A stretch of DNA of 64,000 nt from Plantago major (GCA_026545765.1 CM048839.1:47476677-47540676), one strand, 5' to 3'. Counted from the first letter of the stretch, positions 35,059 through 46,690 are shown. Numbers and translations are program-made. Notes: generated from the sequence alone by a model not told the origin.

Positions 35059-36120
35059 CACTACAAGAATTCTACTGTAACGGGACAATCCGTCGCCCCG
35101 TTTGGCGACGGATAAAACTTATCCGTCGCTACAGAGCGACGGATAAGTTTATCCGTCGCTACAGAGCGTTGACCAAGATTTAAAAAAAAAAAAAAATTAG
35201 CGACGGATAGATCTATCCGTCGCTATAGCCGGAAAATAAAAAAATAAAAAAAACGTTAGCGACGGATAGATCTAGATCTATCCGTCGCTAAAAGCCTAAA
35301 AAAAAAAACCATATATCTCCTCCACCACCTCCTTTCCTCCACCACTTCTCCATTTCTCCTCTCCTCCTCCTCCCACCACCACCTTTCTCCTTCCACCACC
35401 TTTCTCCTCCACCACCACCATCCACCACCACCCTCCACCACCACCATCCTCCTCCACCACCATCTCCACCACCACCACCTCTCTCCTCCTCCACCACCAT
35501 GTCCACCACCACCACCTCTCTCCTCCCACCACCACCACCACCTCTCTCCTCCCACCACCACCGCACCACCACCACCGCACCACCACCATCTCCACCACCA
35601 CCACCACCACCCTGCCACCACCACCATCTCCTCCACCACCACCACCACCACCCAGCCCCCACCACCACCAGTCCTCCACCCACCCCCACCCCACCACCCC
35701 CACCACCGCCACCACCACCACCTCCCACCACCACCGCACTGCATTTAATACAAATTGGATACGATTATAAAAATTCGAATACAAATTAATCCGTTAATCC
35801 GTATACGAATACAAATCAATATCTCGTATACGAATACAAATTGGATACGAATTAATCCGTATACGAATATAAAAATTGAATCTGATTTTTAAAAAAATAG
35901 AAATGGGCGACGGATAGAATATATCCGCCGCCCCATTATCAATTAAAAAAAAATTGGTCAATCCGTCGTCAATCGTCATGAATTGACGACGGATTGTTAA
36001 CCGTCGCCATAGCTCCAGGGGGCGACGGATTTTCTATTCGTCGCCCGAGCCGTAGCCGTAGGCGGCGGATAGATAACTGTAGTAGCGGATCTATCCGCTA
36101 CATACATGATTTTTGTAGTG
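35059..36120. mobile_element. Non-autonomous CACTA (En/Spm) transposon inside the Copia post-pol ORF
   Basis: The ends are CACTACAAGAATT at 35059 and ATTTTTGTAGTG at 36120, inverted and of CACTA type, with a 3-bp AAA duplication (35056-35058 and 36121-36123). Subterminal repeats of GCGACGGAT / ATCCGTCGC occur many times near both ends, as expected for transposase-binding sites. The interior is a (CCA)n-like tract, and no transposase is encoded. Removing the element and one AAA rejoins a frame running from the VAQLK-coding stretch at 35044-35058 into a QLLEEEQ-coding stretch, which supports the boundaries. Confidence 0.93.
35310..35740. repeat. (CCA)n/(CCT)n-rich low-complexity tract in the CACTA element
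   Basis: Over 400 bp consist of CCACCACC, CCTCC and CTCCT runs. The long Gly/Trp-rich or Pro/Thr-rich ORFs across it in several frames are composition artefacts. Confidence 0.95.
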
Positions 36121-37065
36121 AAACAGTTGTTGGAGGAAGAACAATAGCTAAATCTTCAACTGGAAGAAAAGATAGCTGAATCTAAAGCAAAGCTCCAAAA
36201 GATTGAAGATCAAACAATCAAGGAAATGGAAGCTTATGCTGAAATGAAAGAACTCGACTTCTTTATTCGTGCAATTGATGAGGAATTAGATACTGAGCAA
36301 GTATCTGAAGATAAGCATGATGCTAAGGCTGCATTACCAAAAGATGTACCATCCTCCTCACTGAAAGGGAAGAAGCTCATCTCTGATATGGTTGCTGGAC
36401 TAGAGAACATTGATGAAAATGTCCAAGAGGATGAAGATCACTGGGCTGATGACTCAGATGATGAAGAAGAGAAGAAATTGGCAGAACACCGAAATGAGCA
36501 CTTGGTGGTGTCTCATTCAAAAAGGAAGCTGATTGCTCCTGAAATCTTTAGCAAGCTGCCAAATGTCAACTCCAATGAATACTTGAACAGATATCAAGTA
36601 CTGGCTAAATTGAAAAAGGAGTTGTCTTCTCAAGATAAAGCCGCCATTGCATCAGTCCCTGCAGAGATGAAGACATTCACTGAGCTCATCACTCAGAGAA
36701 CAACCAGTCTGGTCGTTGCTCAGAAAGACCTAGGCATGGTTAGGGATGATGACCAAAACTTGGCTGCAAAAGCCTTTGAAGAGGCTAGCTATGCTGCTGG
36801 AAAAGTAGATGTTATTCAAGACCCACTGGCAGAGCTCACTGATAAGGAAACAGGTCTTATCAAACAAAATCAGGAGCTCAAAGCTAATCTGGAAAAGTTG
36901 GTTGTTGCTTACAACTATCTGCAAGGCAACTTTGACTCCCTTTCAGAATCTTTTGTGATTCTTAGTCAGTCAACAATGACTAAGGAGGAAGGATTTCAAG
37001 GTGCTCAGAGAGGAAGAGGAAGAGGAAACAAAAGAAAAAAACTGAACAACCACCTCTCAAAATAA
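36121..37065 (+). pseudogene. Post-pol ORF, part 2: coiled-coil-rich segment
   Basis: It continues the frame broken by the CACTA element. An in-frame TAG lies near 36146, and the long open stretch runs from about 36150 to a TAA at 37063-37065. The first ATG inside it is at 36226. The product is rich in Glu, Lys, Asp and Gln with heptad-like helices (KAKLQKIEDQTIKEMEAYAE and later ELTDKETGLIKQNQELKANL). It has an acidic HWADDSDDEEEK patch and ends in a basic GRGRGNKRKKLN tail that could bind nucleic acid or act as a nuclear signal. Function is unknown. Confidence 0.6.
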
Positions 37066-38151
37066 ATGAGCCCTCCTCCAGTCAGACTGTTCTACAGATT
37101 AGTGGCCACCACTCAGCAACTTCCTGAAAAAGGAATGACAACAAGGGCCAGGGCACATAAACCTCCAAGGGGTACCAAGGCTCCAAGGAGAAGACAAGTG
37201 ATAGGGGTTGATGAGTCTTCTAAAGAAGAAGAAGAAGAAGAAGAAGAAGAAGAAGAGGGACAAATCAAATCCCAAGGCAATGAAGAAGGCTGCAAATCAC
37301 CTAACAAGAGAAATCTGGAAGATGAAGATGAAGATCCTCTTCACAGAAAGAGAAAAAGGGTTGATGGCCTAACTGAGCCCGTAGCTGCGAAGCCAATAGC
37401 AGCTAAAACACCCTCTGAAAATACCAAGTCAATCCAGGGTGGTTCTTCAAGTAATCCAATGGAAAACTCAAGGCAAAGGAGGAATATATTGAGAGCTGGA
37501 AGAAGAAAAGGTCAACTTTCACTCAGGCCAGAAGAAGCCAGAATTGAGTATGTGAAGACTGACAACAACTCCTCCTCCTACAGGTGTATTCACCAGAGGA
37601 ATGGATACTGGATACTGGAACTCAAGCACTTGCTTGTAAATGAAAAAGGATTTCCAGTACCCATCCATCAACAACTTATGGCATGGAGAAAAGATAAGTC
37701 AATCTTGATCAACACCAATCATGTCAAAGCTTGGTTGGATTTTGAAGTTGTCAAGAGAGTTGAAGCCATGAGGAAGGACCTTAATGATGAATGTCCTTAT
37801 GGAAAACCTGATGATGTGCATAGAGTCCCAAACCTCACTGGAACAGGCACAAGGCCAAGACTTGTTGTGGAATCCTTTGAGTCATTCTACATGACTGAAG
37901 ATCAATACAAGGGTGACATCAGATATCTGAGGATCATATATGATTACTTCAAGCTATCAGATATCAGAATTGAGCATGCCTGGAAATGGGAAAAGTATTT
38001 ATGGGTCAAATACTTTGCCAAGAAGAATCCCACCAAATCATACAAAGAAGTATGTGGTTATGCCAGAGACACTGAGATGTTGGTCAGAACCTTGCTCTTT
38101 GACTACTCAGATGATATCAAAAGATTTGGAGATAGGGAGTATGCAAATTGA
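37066..38151 (+). CDS. Post-pol ORF, part 3: 361-residue basic/acidic protein with a C-terminal globular domain (unknown)
   Basis: An open frame starts at ATG 37066, exactly after the TAA at 37063-37065 and in the same frame, so a single stop codon may separate it from part 2. The N-terminal third is low complexity, with a GAA microsatellite (about 37223-37256) giving poly-Glu, then a KRKRVDG nuclear-localisation-like motif and an RQRRNILRAGRRKGQ basic stretch. The last roughly 200 residues look folded (YRCIHQRNGYWILELKHLLV, WKWEKYLWVKYFAKKNP) and have a coding character. It ends about 395 bp before the 3' LTR. I do not recognise the domain. It belongs to the Copia element by position, not to the host. 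Confidence 0.6.
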   Translation: MSPPPVRLFYRLVATTQQLPEKGMTTRARAHKPPRGTKAPRRRQVIGVDESSKEEEEEEEEEEEGQIKSQGNEEGCKSPNKRNLEDEDEDPLHRKRKRVDGLTEPVAAKPIAAKTPSENTKSIQGGSSSNPMENSRQRRNILRAGRRKGQLSLRPEEARIEYVKTDNNSSSYRCIHQRNGYWILELKHLLVNEKGFPVPIHQQLMAWRKDKSILINTNHVKAWLDFEVVKRVEAMRKDLNDECPYGKPDDVHRVPNLTGTGTRPRLVVESFESFYMTEDQYKGDIRYLRIIYDYFKLSDIRIEHAWKWEKYLWVKYFAKKNPTKSYKEVCGYARDTEMLVRTLLFDYSDDIKRFGDREYAN

Positions 38152-38545
38152 TCCTTGGAGCTACTGAAGATTTGAAGACTTGAAGACAGGTTAATTAGGA
38201 TGTTTACTTGGAGCTTGGTTACTCCTGTTGTCCTAGTTAACTATGTATTTTTTGTATCTTGCTGATTGTGCTTTATTGTTTTATCATTGTAAAAGTTATT
38301 TGTAAACTTTACTTGTAACATATATGGTAACATATATGATGAACCTACTCTAAGATATCAATCTATAAAAAGATAACTTGTCAGCAAAGATCACACCTTG
38401 TGATTTGGTTGATGTTTACTTTATGCACTTAATTAAAATGAATTGAAAAGATCATAAGAAATATTAAGTGTTAGATTGTTCCCTCTTCCAAGTTGTAATA
38501 GGTTTTAAAGATATTCATCGTTGACTGATCAAAAAGGGGGAAATT
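38152..38545 (+). other. Copia 3' untranslated region with polypurine tract
   Basis: No ORF is seen. AAAAAGGGGGAAA at 38531-38543 is the polypurine tract that primes plus-strand synthesis, ending two bases before the LTR. Confidence 0.85.
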
Positions 38546-40129
38546 TGTTAGGATTATCTGTTTAGATTTTGATCAGCAACCTAATGACTTATCTTAGCTC
38601 AGAAAGGTGGTTAGTACTCTTGGTTCACTTGAACACTGTAAAAGAGGAAAATCACTAAGTATGTTAGTCTAGCAAATCTTGTATAGGATGTTAGGTCTCT
38701 GAATGTAATTTTTATATCTTTGAAGAAGACCAAGAAGAAGGCATCCAGTAGGAGAGTTCAACAAATTTTGAAGTTTTGAAGACTGCACAAGATTGCTGAA
38801 GACGAAGGTCATCACATACCTATGTCCAGATATCTTGAATAAACAAGTGTTTTTCAATAAACAAGTTTTGCAAAAGATATCTGAGAACACAAGGTTTCTG
38901 AACGAGACAAAGTGCTCACAGATATCTACACTCAGATACCCTGGATAAAACTATGTTTCTGAAAAACAATGTTTCAACAGGTATCTGGAGATGTGAAGGT
39001 CTCTGGAAAGGGACATGCAATGCTTCAGAAAGCGTGCATAGTTCCGTTGGCACTACAGGACAAAATAGTACAATGCAATAAATGCGCAGACAGAGACATC
39101 TGGACAAAAGAGGAAATCTCTTAAAAGAGACAACGTCTTCTGCAGTACTATTTTCAGATATCAGTAGTTTGAATTTGAATTGAGCCTAACGGATACTATT
39201 CAAACGGCTTCAAATACAACTATAAATATCAACACTTATAACGCTTGAAACACACACTGAACACCTTGAACTTACACACAGAACGAACTTATTCATTCAA
39301 CCTACTTACTCTTTAGCTTACAGTTGTGACTAAGCTCTTGAATTCTAAGTAGCACGAAAGTTCTAAGTGTCATGATCCTTAACAAGCATTGCTATATGTG
39401 AAGGAGTTGAATCAAAAGATCAAGTATCTAAGTTTCATTCTCCAGAACATTTAACACAGACTTGGGTCAGTAAGAACATATCACCACACATTGTGAAGTG
39501 TGTTAAGTGATTCTTGTTCTATAGAGTATTCCTACATAACTGAGAAAGTTATTAAGACTACTCACCTGACAAACTACCTTAACCAACACCTTAAACGGCG
39601 TGGAGTATAGGAAGTACTTAGTTTGGGAAACTAGGAATAACTCCAAGGTTACTGAGCATAGGAAGTACTTAGTTTGGGAAACTAAGGAATAGCTCAAAGG
39701 TTTCTGAGTACAGGAAGTACTTGGCTGAGAAAGTCGGGGAATAACTCAGGGGGGACACTTGGTTGGGAACCTAGTGTAAAAGGAAATCAAGGGATAGGTT
39801 TATTGTAAGGAGAACTCAATATCTATCTTAGTGAATTTCAAGTCCTGAGAAAGGGCGAGTGGATTAGTTGAGGGATTACGCCACCCTCATATACCACTAT
39901 AAAGATCTGTGTTATTTACTTTCTGCAACTTATTACTTACTTTATTTACCTTGCTGAGTATTTACACACTTATATCTTGCTAAGCACGTGCACTTATCAC
40001 AGAAAATTCTTCCGCTCTCTGAAATTAAGTATCAGATATCTGAGAAATTGTGTTTATCGAGAAAAGTTGTAAAAGACTATTCACTCCCCCCCCCCCCAGT
40101 CTTTTCCTTTGCCGTTATCTGGACCAACA
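38546..40129 (+). repeat. Copia 3' LTR
   Basis: 1584 bp, TGTTAGGATTATC to GGACCAACA, aligned with the 5' LTR along its length. It has the same TATA box (39221-39228), the same tandem array (from 39603) and a C homopolymer of about 12 (about 40086-40097). Differences include a small extra segment near 38858 (AAACAAGTTTTGC) and scattered substitutions, indicating a fairly recent but not brand-new insertion. Confidence 0.95.
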
Positions 40130-40617
40130 ACATTAAGCTTCTTCTGTTGGCCTAACTTTTCCCTTCTTCTATTCCTCATTTCGTCGCACCATTCATTACA
40201 ACATGCACGCATCTTTGCTTTGTGTTAAGTTCCATCTCAGTACATTTGTATTTTGACATTGGAAGAGAGGTTTCTCACTTGTTCAATTTTTTATTTTTTG
40301 ACATGCACTTGTTCAATTTCAAACTATACACATTTACAACCAATAGAAATTAACTTCCCTGCCCTTTCATTAACTTCGACAATTAATCGTACTTTATGTT
40401 CTCTCTTTCTGCTAGCTCAGGAATCAGGTATTAGTGTGTCTATCTGCTAAGTGCTAACTATACGATTGACATTACATTCAATTTGACTATTCTCCCATTT
40501 TACATATTTGAGTTGAGGTGTGTAGCTTGTAGTTTCAGCAATAAATTTTTTAACTCAATTTTTTCTCCAAGTAACAAATATTATTCTCTTCCTACCCTAA
40601 TATTTATGTCTCTTTAT
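40130..40617. other. Spacer between the Copia element and the LINE; nothing recognised
   Basis: AT-rich sequence without supported ORFs, repeats or RNA genes. Confidence 0.5.
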
Positions 40618-40639
40618 ATTTTTTTTGAGAACAAATTCA

Positions 40640-43600
40640 CCTTTTATTCCAAGTAGTCAATTCAAGTACATATCCCAAGAACCAACAAAGTAACATCACA
40701 TAATCCTAACACAAAAACATACAACTAAATGGTGGGATAGTCAAGTATGGAATTACAGTAATTTAGTAACCCAGCATAACTAAGACACCGGCCAATAGAA
40801 ATCTACACTACTCCACGCAAGAGTTCCTGCCAACCCATAGATACACCTTAAAGGATACGACAGTTTCTTTCACTCTGAATAGCATACACCAATTTAGTAA
40901 CTAGAACCTTGAAAACACGATTTCTGGCATTCTTACCTTTGATGCCATGGCATAAAGCCGAAATAGTAGCCTCCCAATCACCGGCTACACAAGATCTCCC
41001 CAACCAACAAAGTAGAGCATGCCAGACCCGTTTGACTTGGTGATGTGCACTCAGAGATTTTGTTTTCCGCTGTAGAACCTGTAATCCCTAAATACAATCA
41101 AGATTAAATTTATAAGTTGGAAGTCCTCAAATCCACAGTTTATAGCGGAAAGTTGACTCAGGGTGTCGTTCTCCACGGACACTTAGCATAGGAACAAGCA
41201 AATAATGTTGTAATTGAATGCAGAAAAGTAAACAATTTGATCTTAGACAGAATAATTAAATCGCAGTAAACCCTAAATTGCTTTGTTGTAAATCAATGAT
41301 AGAAAGGCGTAAAGGATCCCCAACCTCCCTCTGCTATGCTACTCCCAACTACTTAGAATCAAACAACGTACTAGCCGTCTACAGTCAGCAAGAAACATGC
41401 CAAAAGGATTAAGTCGTAGTTAATCCAGACACTTTCACTTACCAACAATGTGTTGTGTCACTCAACACACTATCTCATCACGTTTTCAGACAAATCACAC
41501 AAGATAATGTATAATCTGTTACCAAGTCGTAGTTAGTAAGGATTTCCCACATAAAGAGTCGGACGAATAAAGAACAAGCACGAATTACGTTTTAAAATTA
41601 ATTCGTTAATATATCACGGTATATAAAGAAGTAGCAAAAACAGAGTTATGGCGGTTTGCCTTTACAAAAGAAAGTTAGCTATTCATAGTAATCTAAGAAC
41701 AAAAATCGAAATCTAGAGAAGAAAGGAAGAAGAAGCTTAGTCTTTGATGTCTTCGTGCTGCTGCTTCTAGGGTTTCCTCCTTCTGGGTGCCTGACGGCCA
41801 GCAGTTTTAGGGATTCACTTCCTCGAGGACTGGTTCTCTCTCAGGAGAGATACTTTGTGATCTGTGTAGAATTATGAGACCCATGAGGTCTTATTTATAG
41901 TGTGGAAATCGAGCTCTGCCCGCCATTCTTCAATAAGGAAGGTTTAGAAAGGCGGGCTCTAGCCTGACAGGCCAAGAGAATCAGCCCAGGAGAATTTTGA
42001 AGCATGACTGTGGTTGCTTGTGGACCGCAGTGATGCCCTCTGCGGTCTCCTTTGGACCGCTGTCTTCGATATCTTCAGCTTCGAATCTGTTTTCTTCGTT
42101 CTTCAATTTCGGGCTTCGTAACTTCGTTTCCTCAAAAAGTGGTCTTTTGCAAAGTTGTTGCATCTTCAATTATCTTCACATTGGTTGGTCGCATGACATG
42201 TTTTGATGATCCTTGAACTCCGTGCAACGGTCAATCCGGCGTATTTGCTTCCTTGTCTCGATTTGACACAATTATGCCATTTTGGTGCCTGAAATCGTGC
42301 AATTCCTCAAACGCGATCATGACCTACAGAAAACACACAAAGTTGGTATTTGACCATAAAACGATACAAATATTGCATCTAAGGCAAAAAACGAGGGTCT
42401 AAATGCATGCTATATCGCACATTTCACTGTCACATCACTTGGTCACAATCAAACATCAAATGATGAATAATTTCCTCATAATTTGAACAAAATACACAAA
42501 TAGGATTAACCTCAATGCCAATCCGAATCAACCGGTCTTTAGTTGCAAGCCTCTTCCAAAGTGCCAACCAAAGAATAAACCGGGCACAGGGAGTGGCCAC
42601 ATTATTTAGCATAAGTTCCTTCCAAATTTCCTTGTCTCCAGGTGGCCTCATAAGAAGATAAATTCTGGAAGTGGTAAACTGACTCGAACTCAATTGTTGC
42701 TGCCATAAGGAATTCCCAGATAGCAAACCTCTATATTTAAGTAATTTCCTGAACACATATGATACATCCAAAGGTATATCCATATCCATTAAGGAATTAT
42801 CGCCTATACAGTACGCATGAATCCAACGGATCCATAACTTGTTGGCCTTCCTATGCAAAGCCCACATAAGTTTGAGAATACAAGCTTTATTCCAGGAAGC
42901 AAGATGGACTAAATTTAATCCCCTTCAACTCTAGGTCGACACAAATTATCCCATGAAACAAGAGCTTTCTTACAATCCTCCCACATCACCGGACCATAAG
43001 AATTTCCTACAAATAGCCTCCACTGCCAAAAGGAACTTCTTAGGAAAGGAAAACAACTGGCTCCAATAATTTTGTACATCATACATGACACTTTGTACCA
43101 ATTGTAACCGGCCTCCATAGCTCAACAATTTCGAAGTCCAATGCCTTACCTTAGCAATCATCTTTTACAGAAGTGGCTGGAATTGCGTGATAGACAACCG
43201 TTTAGCATTGAGAGGAACCCCCAGATATCTAAATGGCAGAGTCCCTTCTTGTAACTGAGTAGATGCAACTATCTCAACTCTTTTATCAGACCGAACACCA
43301 GAAAAGTAAATTTCATTCTTCTAAACTAGCAACAAGGCCAGAAGTCTTGCTAAACATATCAAACTTCTCCATAAGAGCTCCAACAGATGATTTAGTGCCC
43401 TTAGCAAAAAATAATAAATCATCTGCAAAATTGAGGTGGGTAATTATGAGAAGAGCACATCGTGGATGGTACCTAAACTGAGGATGACCATGCAAGCTTT
43501 GCATCAATCGACTCAAATACTCCATAACAAGAACAAACAAGTATGGAGATATAGGATCCCCTTGCCTCAAAACTTTCTTACCTGCAGATGGAGGGAGTAA

Positions 43601-45478
43601 CTGGCCATTTAGGCAAATCTGGTAAGAAACTATAGTGAGACCAGCCATAATCCAAGTAACAAACTGGGCAGGAAAGCAAAGATTCCCAAGAAGCTAGTCA
43701 ATGAAATCTCACTGTATAGAGTCATAAGCTTTCTGCAAATCCATCTTGATCATGCAACGAGCAGACATATCCTTCCTCCCATAGCCCCGGAGAAGTTCTT
43801 GTGCGAGTATAGTGTTATCATGTATATACCTTCCCGGCACAAAAGCAGCCTGAGCTTCATTAACTAAATGGCTCATAACAGAACTCATTCGCGCAGTAAG
43901 AACCTTAGAAATTATTTTGTATAGAACAGTACAACACGCAATAGGCATGTAGTCCTTAATATAGGTAGCCGTATATTTCTTGGGTAGCAAAGTGAGGAGA
44001 GTGATATTAATACTCCTAAGCACCCTGGATGTCCTAAAGAAATCCAGAATTGCTGCACATATATCATTTCCAACAACCGTCCAGTCACTTTTGAAAAAAA
44101 TTAATGTACAGCCATCAACTATGGGGGCCTTGTCATCACCAATAGTCAATAAGGCAGCATATATTTCATGTCTAGAAACATGAGCAACTAAACCAATTAT
44201 ATGAGCATGAGAAAGAACAGGCCCTTGTCTAACAAGTTCACTATCCACATCCAAACTTGTAGTAGCAGGAGTTCCCAACAAAGCTTGATAGAATTGAGTA
44301 ACTTCTATTTGGATATCGACATCTTCTGTCAATTTTCTACCTTGCATATCAAACAACACAGAAACCCCTCTTGTTTTCCTAGCCTTGAGGGAGGTATGAA
44401 AAAACTTATTATTACCATCCCCACATGTAGTCCAATGCACCTTGGCCTTTTGTTTAAGGATCTTCTCCTCAACAAACACCCAATAATCATAATCTCTCTG
44501 TGCATCAACTAAAGTAGAGAAGAGATGAGCATTTAAAGGATCGGACTGCAAAGAACTCTGAATAGAATCGATCAAGCCCTAGATGATTCAATCTTACAAT
44601 CCACATGTGAATAATGATGGATGAGAGATTTCATAGGTCCTTTAAGGGCCTTCAACTTACACCAAACTATAAACATAGGAACACCAGTAACTTGCATACT
44701 CCAGTGATGCGCAACAATAGGTAGAAAGTTGGAATGCTCAGCGATGCAGTTCAAGAATTTAAACTGTTGTTTAGGAGAAGGAGCTCTAGTACCACATTGC
44801 ACTAATAAAGGTGAATGATCCGACACCCCTGCATTTAGAACTTCAGCTGAAATATGCCCCATAAGACTGAAACCACGGAATATTCCCAAAACATCTGTCT
44901 ATCTTGGAATAGATGAGGTTATGCCATTGCCTATTACACCAAGTGTAGGGCCAACCAATGTAGCTAAGTTCCTGCAGTTGGGAATTAATCAAGACAGATT
45001 GAAATGCATCACACTCTGCATCAGTAACAGATAATCCGCCTAATCTATCATCAGATCTCAGTACATTGTTGAAATCACCTAACACCAGCCAAGGTTCAAG
45101 AGTAAGGGAAGCAAGCCTACCAAGTTCTTGCCACAACCCTTCTCGATCCTCAAGAACATTGTTCCCATAAACAAACGTAACAAACATGTTGAAGTGACCC
45201 TTCAAACATGAAACAAACCCATGAATGCTCTAAGCAGTAGAATGTATCAACTGAAACTAAATCAGAGAAGCATCCCACATTACCCAAATGTGCCCATTTA
45301 CTGCATCCAAATAGTTATCAACAAAGCTCCAACTGGAACCAAAATACTTCCTAATGCGACCAGCATTAGCCTGTTTAATTCTAGTTTCAACTAAACCAAT
45401 TAGCGAAACTTTATTAGTACGTAAAAACTTACTGACTTCACCTTCTCGGCCTCGCACATTCCAGCTAGCAATAATCAT
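40640..45478 (-). pseudogene. LINE ORF2: endonuclease and reverse transcriptase, multiply disrupted
   Basis: The endonuclease begins MIIASWNVRG at 45478, with LIGLVETRI, then GDFNNVLRSDDRLGG near 45080 and WPYTWCNRQ. A region to about 44580 follows. Reverse transcriptase (44575-43313) shows FHTSLKARK, LLPKKYTATYIKDYMPIACC, VPGRYIHDN, KMDLQKAYDS, QGDPISPYLFVLVMEYLSR and the catalytic FADDLLFF. The zf-RVT domain (42867-42430) has WKRLATKDRLIRIGI and CVFCSNYEEIIHHLMFDC. The remainder resumes left of the solo LTR (41035-40640; VKRVWHALL, DWEATISALCH). In the Ala/Ile position of the usual RPI motif the sequence is MPIACC. Several stops and frame changes make it non-functional. Confidence 0.88.
41041..42437 (-). 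repeat. Solo LTR with CTTGG target duplication, inserted in the LINE
   Basis: The repeat runs from TGATGTGCAC to GTCACATCA (7-bp inverted ends TGATGTG/CACATCA), 1397 bp, with exact CTTGG on both sides (41036-41040 and 42438-42442). A diverged member of the same family is found in the opposite orientation at about 50836-52260; that comparison gives the minus-strand orientation here. No internal retroelement sequence is present, so this is a product of LTR-LTR recombination. Confidence 0.9.
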
Positions 45479-45479
45479 A

Positions 45480-46674
45480 ATAATTAGTTAAGAGCAAGAG
45501 CTTTGCCAGCTTGTTGTTGTCTATCAAACGAACTAAACTGCATAGCTGCTACCTCCACATCCTTATCTTGTAAAGGCTACAAAACATTCAAACTGGATTG
45601 AGGATTAGGCCCATAAGAAGTAGAAGGTTGTGCTTCAGTAGGAACAGGCACATGAACATTCCTACGTTGGCCTACAACCACCCATTGCCCATCTCGTGGA
45701 GCCTGTCCCCTACGATTTATGCAACCGGGATTTGGCACTTGGCTCGTACTGGACGGCTTACATTACTCGCAGAACAATCATGGCCAACTTCTTGGCATTT
45801 TTTACAATAAACATGAGTCTATTCACACTCTATAGGTTGTTGCAAGACAACACCCACAACATTCTTAATTCGAACATAGTGCACCAAAGGATGACTTATA
45901 TCTATATCTATATCTATTAGTATACGTGCAAAAGCCACCCTCGATTGGCTCACACTACACTCATCAATATGAAGTGGTCAGCCAACTATACCCCCAATAT
46001 TGCAAAGGTATGTTTGGCAGTTTCACCCATACAGGAAGGACGATTAGTTTTTCCTTATGAAACTCAAAATTCGGTGTCCAGTTGCGGAGTATCACCAATT
46101 GATTCTTCACAATATAAGGACCCTCAACCAAAACAGAATCGCAATGAGCTTTCGATTCAAAACGAGCAATGAAAAATCCATCATTGTATTGATGAAGCAC
46201 TGGAACCGCAATGTGACCCCAAGCTTTCTCTACAAATGTTTCCATATACCCAATTGTATGCTCGGCCCCAATAACATATAAAACCAAAGAATTTTCCCAT
46301 TTATGTTGTTCCTCTGCAACATCATCATCAGAAAAATAGACACATATGTCGTCATCATCAACAACAGGTGCATCAAATTGGAGCGGCAACCCGTTAACAG
46401 CGAGGCGATTCCCTTGCACTACCTGGGCAAAAGAATCTCCATTAACACCCTCAATAGTGGGACTCCCCGCCCAATCCAATCGACAAGCAGGGTGTTGCCG
46501 GCTCGGAAGTTGGTCAGCATCACTACGTGCACCCTCACCCAAGGCCGGAGGAACCGTAGCCTCCGATGAATGGACACCCATGGCAGGCGAAACTGTAGCC
46601 CTACTCATTGGAGCAAGCTCCTCCACATGTACCCGAACAGCCCTCTCACTACTTCCATGAAGAAGCCCCTCCAC
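45480..46674 (-). pseudogene. LINE ORF1 (DUF4283 and CCHC zinc knuckle), disrupted
   Basis: A 236-codon frame (46674-45964) carries the DUF4283 core (WENSLVLYVIGAEHTIGYME, FFIARFESKAHCDSVLVEGP, WTPNFEFHKEKLIVLPVWVK) that typifies plant L1 ORF1 RNA-binding proteins. After stops the sequence continues to a YCKKCQEVGHDC zinc knuckle near 45800. The N-terminal part is acidic and Ala/Pro-rich. The frame is broken at least twice. Confidence 0.8.
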
Positions 46675-46690
46675 ATTTTCAATTACTCGA

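Larger units (their letters stand above)
23176..40129 (+). mobile_element. Full-length 17-kb Ty1/Copia (SIRE-like) retrotransposon with a long intron-bearing post-pol region
   Basis: The two LTRs (23176-24748 and 38546-40129) are highly similar by eye. A TGGTATCAAAGCAGG primer site follows the left LTR, and a polypurine tract (AAAAAGGGGGAAA) precedes the right one. The order is gag, protease, integrase, reverse transcriptase, RNase H, the Copia order. A further 7 kb after pol encodes large, lysine/glutamate-rich proteins (31494-38151), the position occupied by the env-like ORF in SIRE/Maximus elements. A CACTA element (35059-36120) sits inside that region. Gag and pol contain several stops and frameshifts, so this copy is defective. 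Flanking 5-mers are GCACT and ACATT, not an exact duplication. Confidence 0.93.
40618..46690 (-). mobile_element. L1-type LINE, minus strand, degenerate, interrupted by a solo LTR
   Basis: On the minus strand the order is ORF1 (DUF4283 plus zinc knuckle), endonuclease, reverse transcriptase, a zf-RVT domain and a 3' end GGAATAAAAGGTGAATTTG followed by TTCTC and an A run (T run at 40618-40629 on the plus strand), typical of plant L1 elements. The 5' boundary near 46690 is approximate and no target duplication was found. All ORFs carry stops or frameshifts. A 1.4-kb solo LTR (41041-42437) lies within the zf-RVT/C-terminal part. Confidence 0.87.

Noticed and set aside
35256..35789. Several long overlapping ORFs rich in Gly/Trp/Val or Pro/Thr/His
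   Set aside because: They arise from the (CCA)n-like tract inside the CACTA element; open in many frames at once and of extreme composition.
36121..38151. Treating the post-pol ORFs as a host gene independent of the Copia element
   Set aside because: They lie between RNase H and the polypurine tract/3' LTR and continue the frame broken by the CACTA insertion, so they belong to the element.
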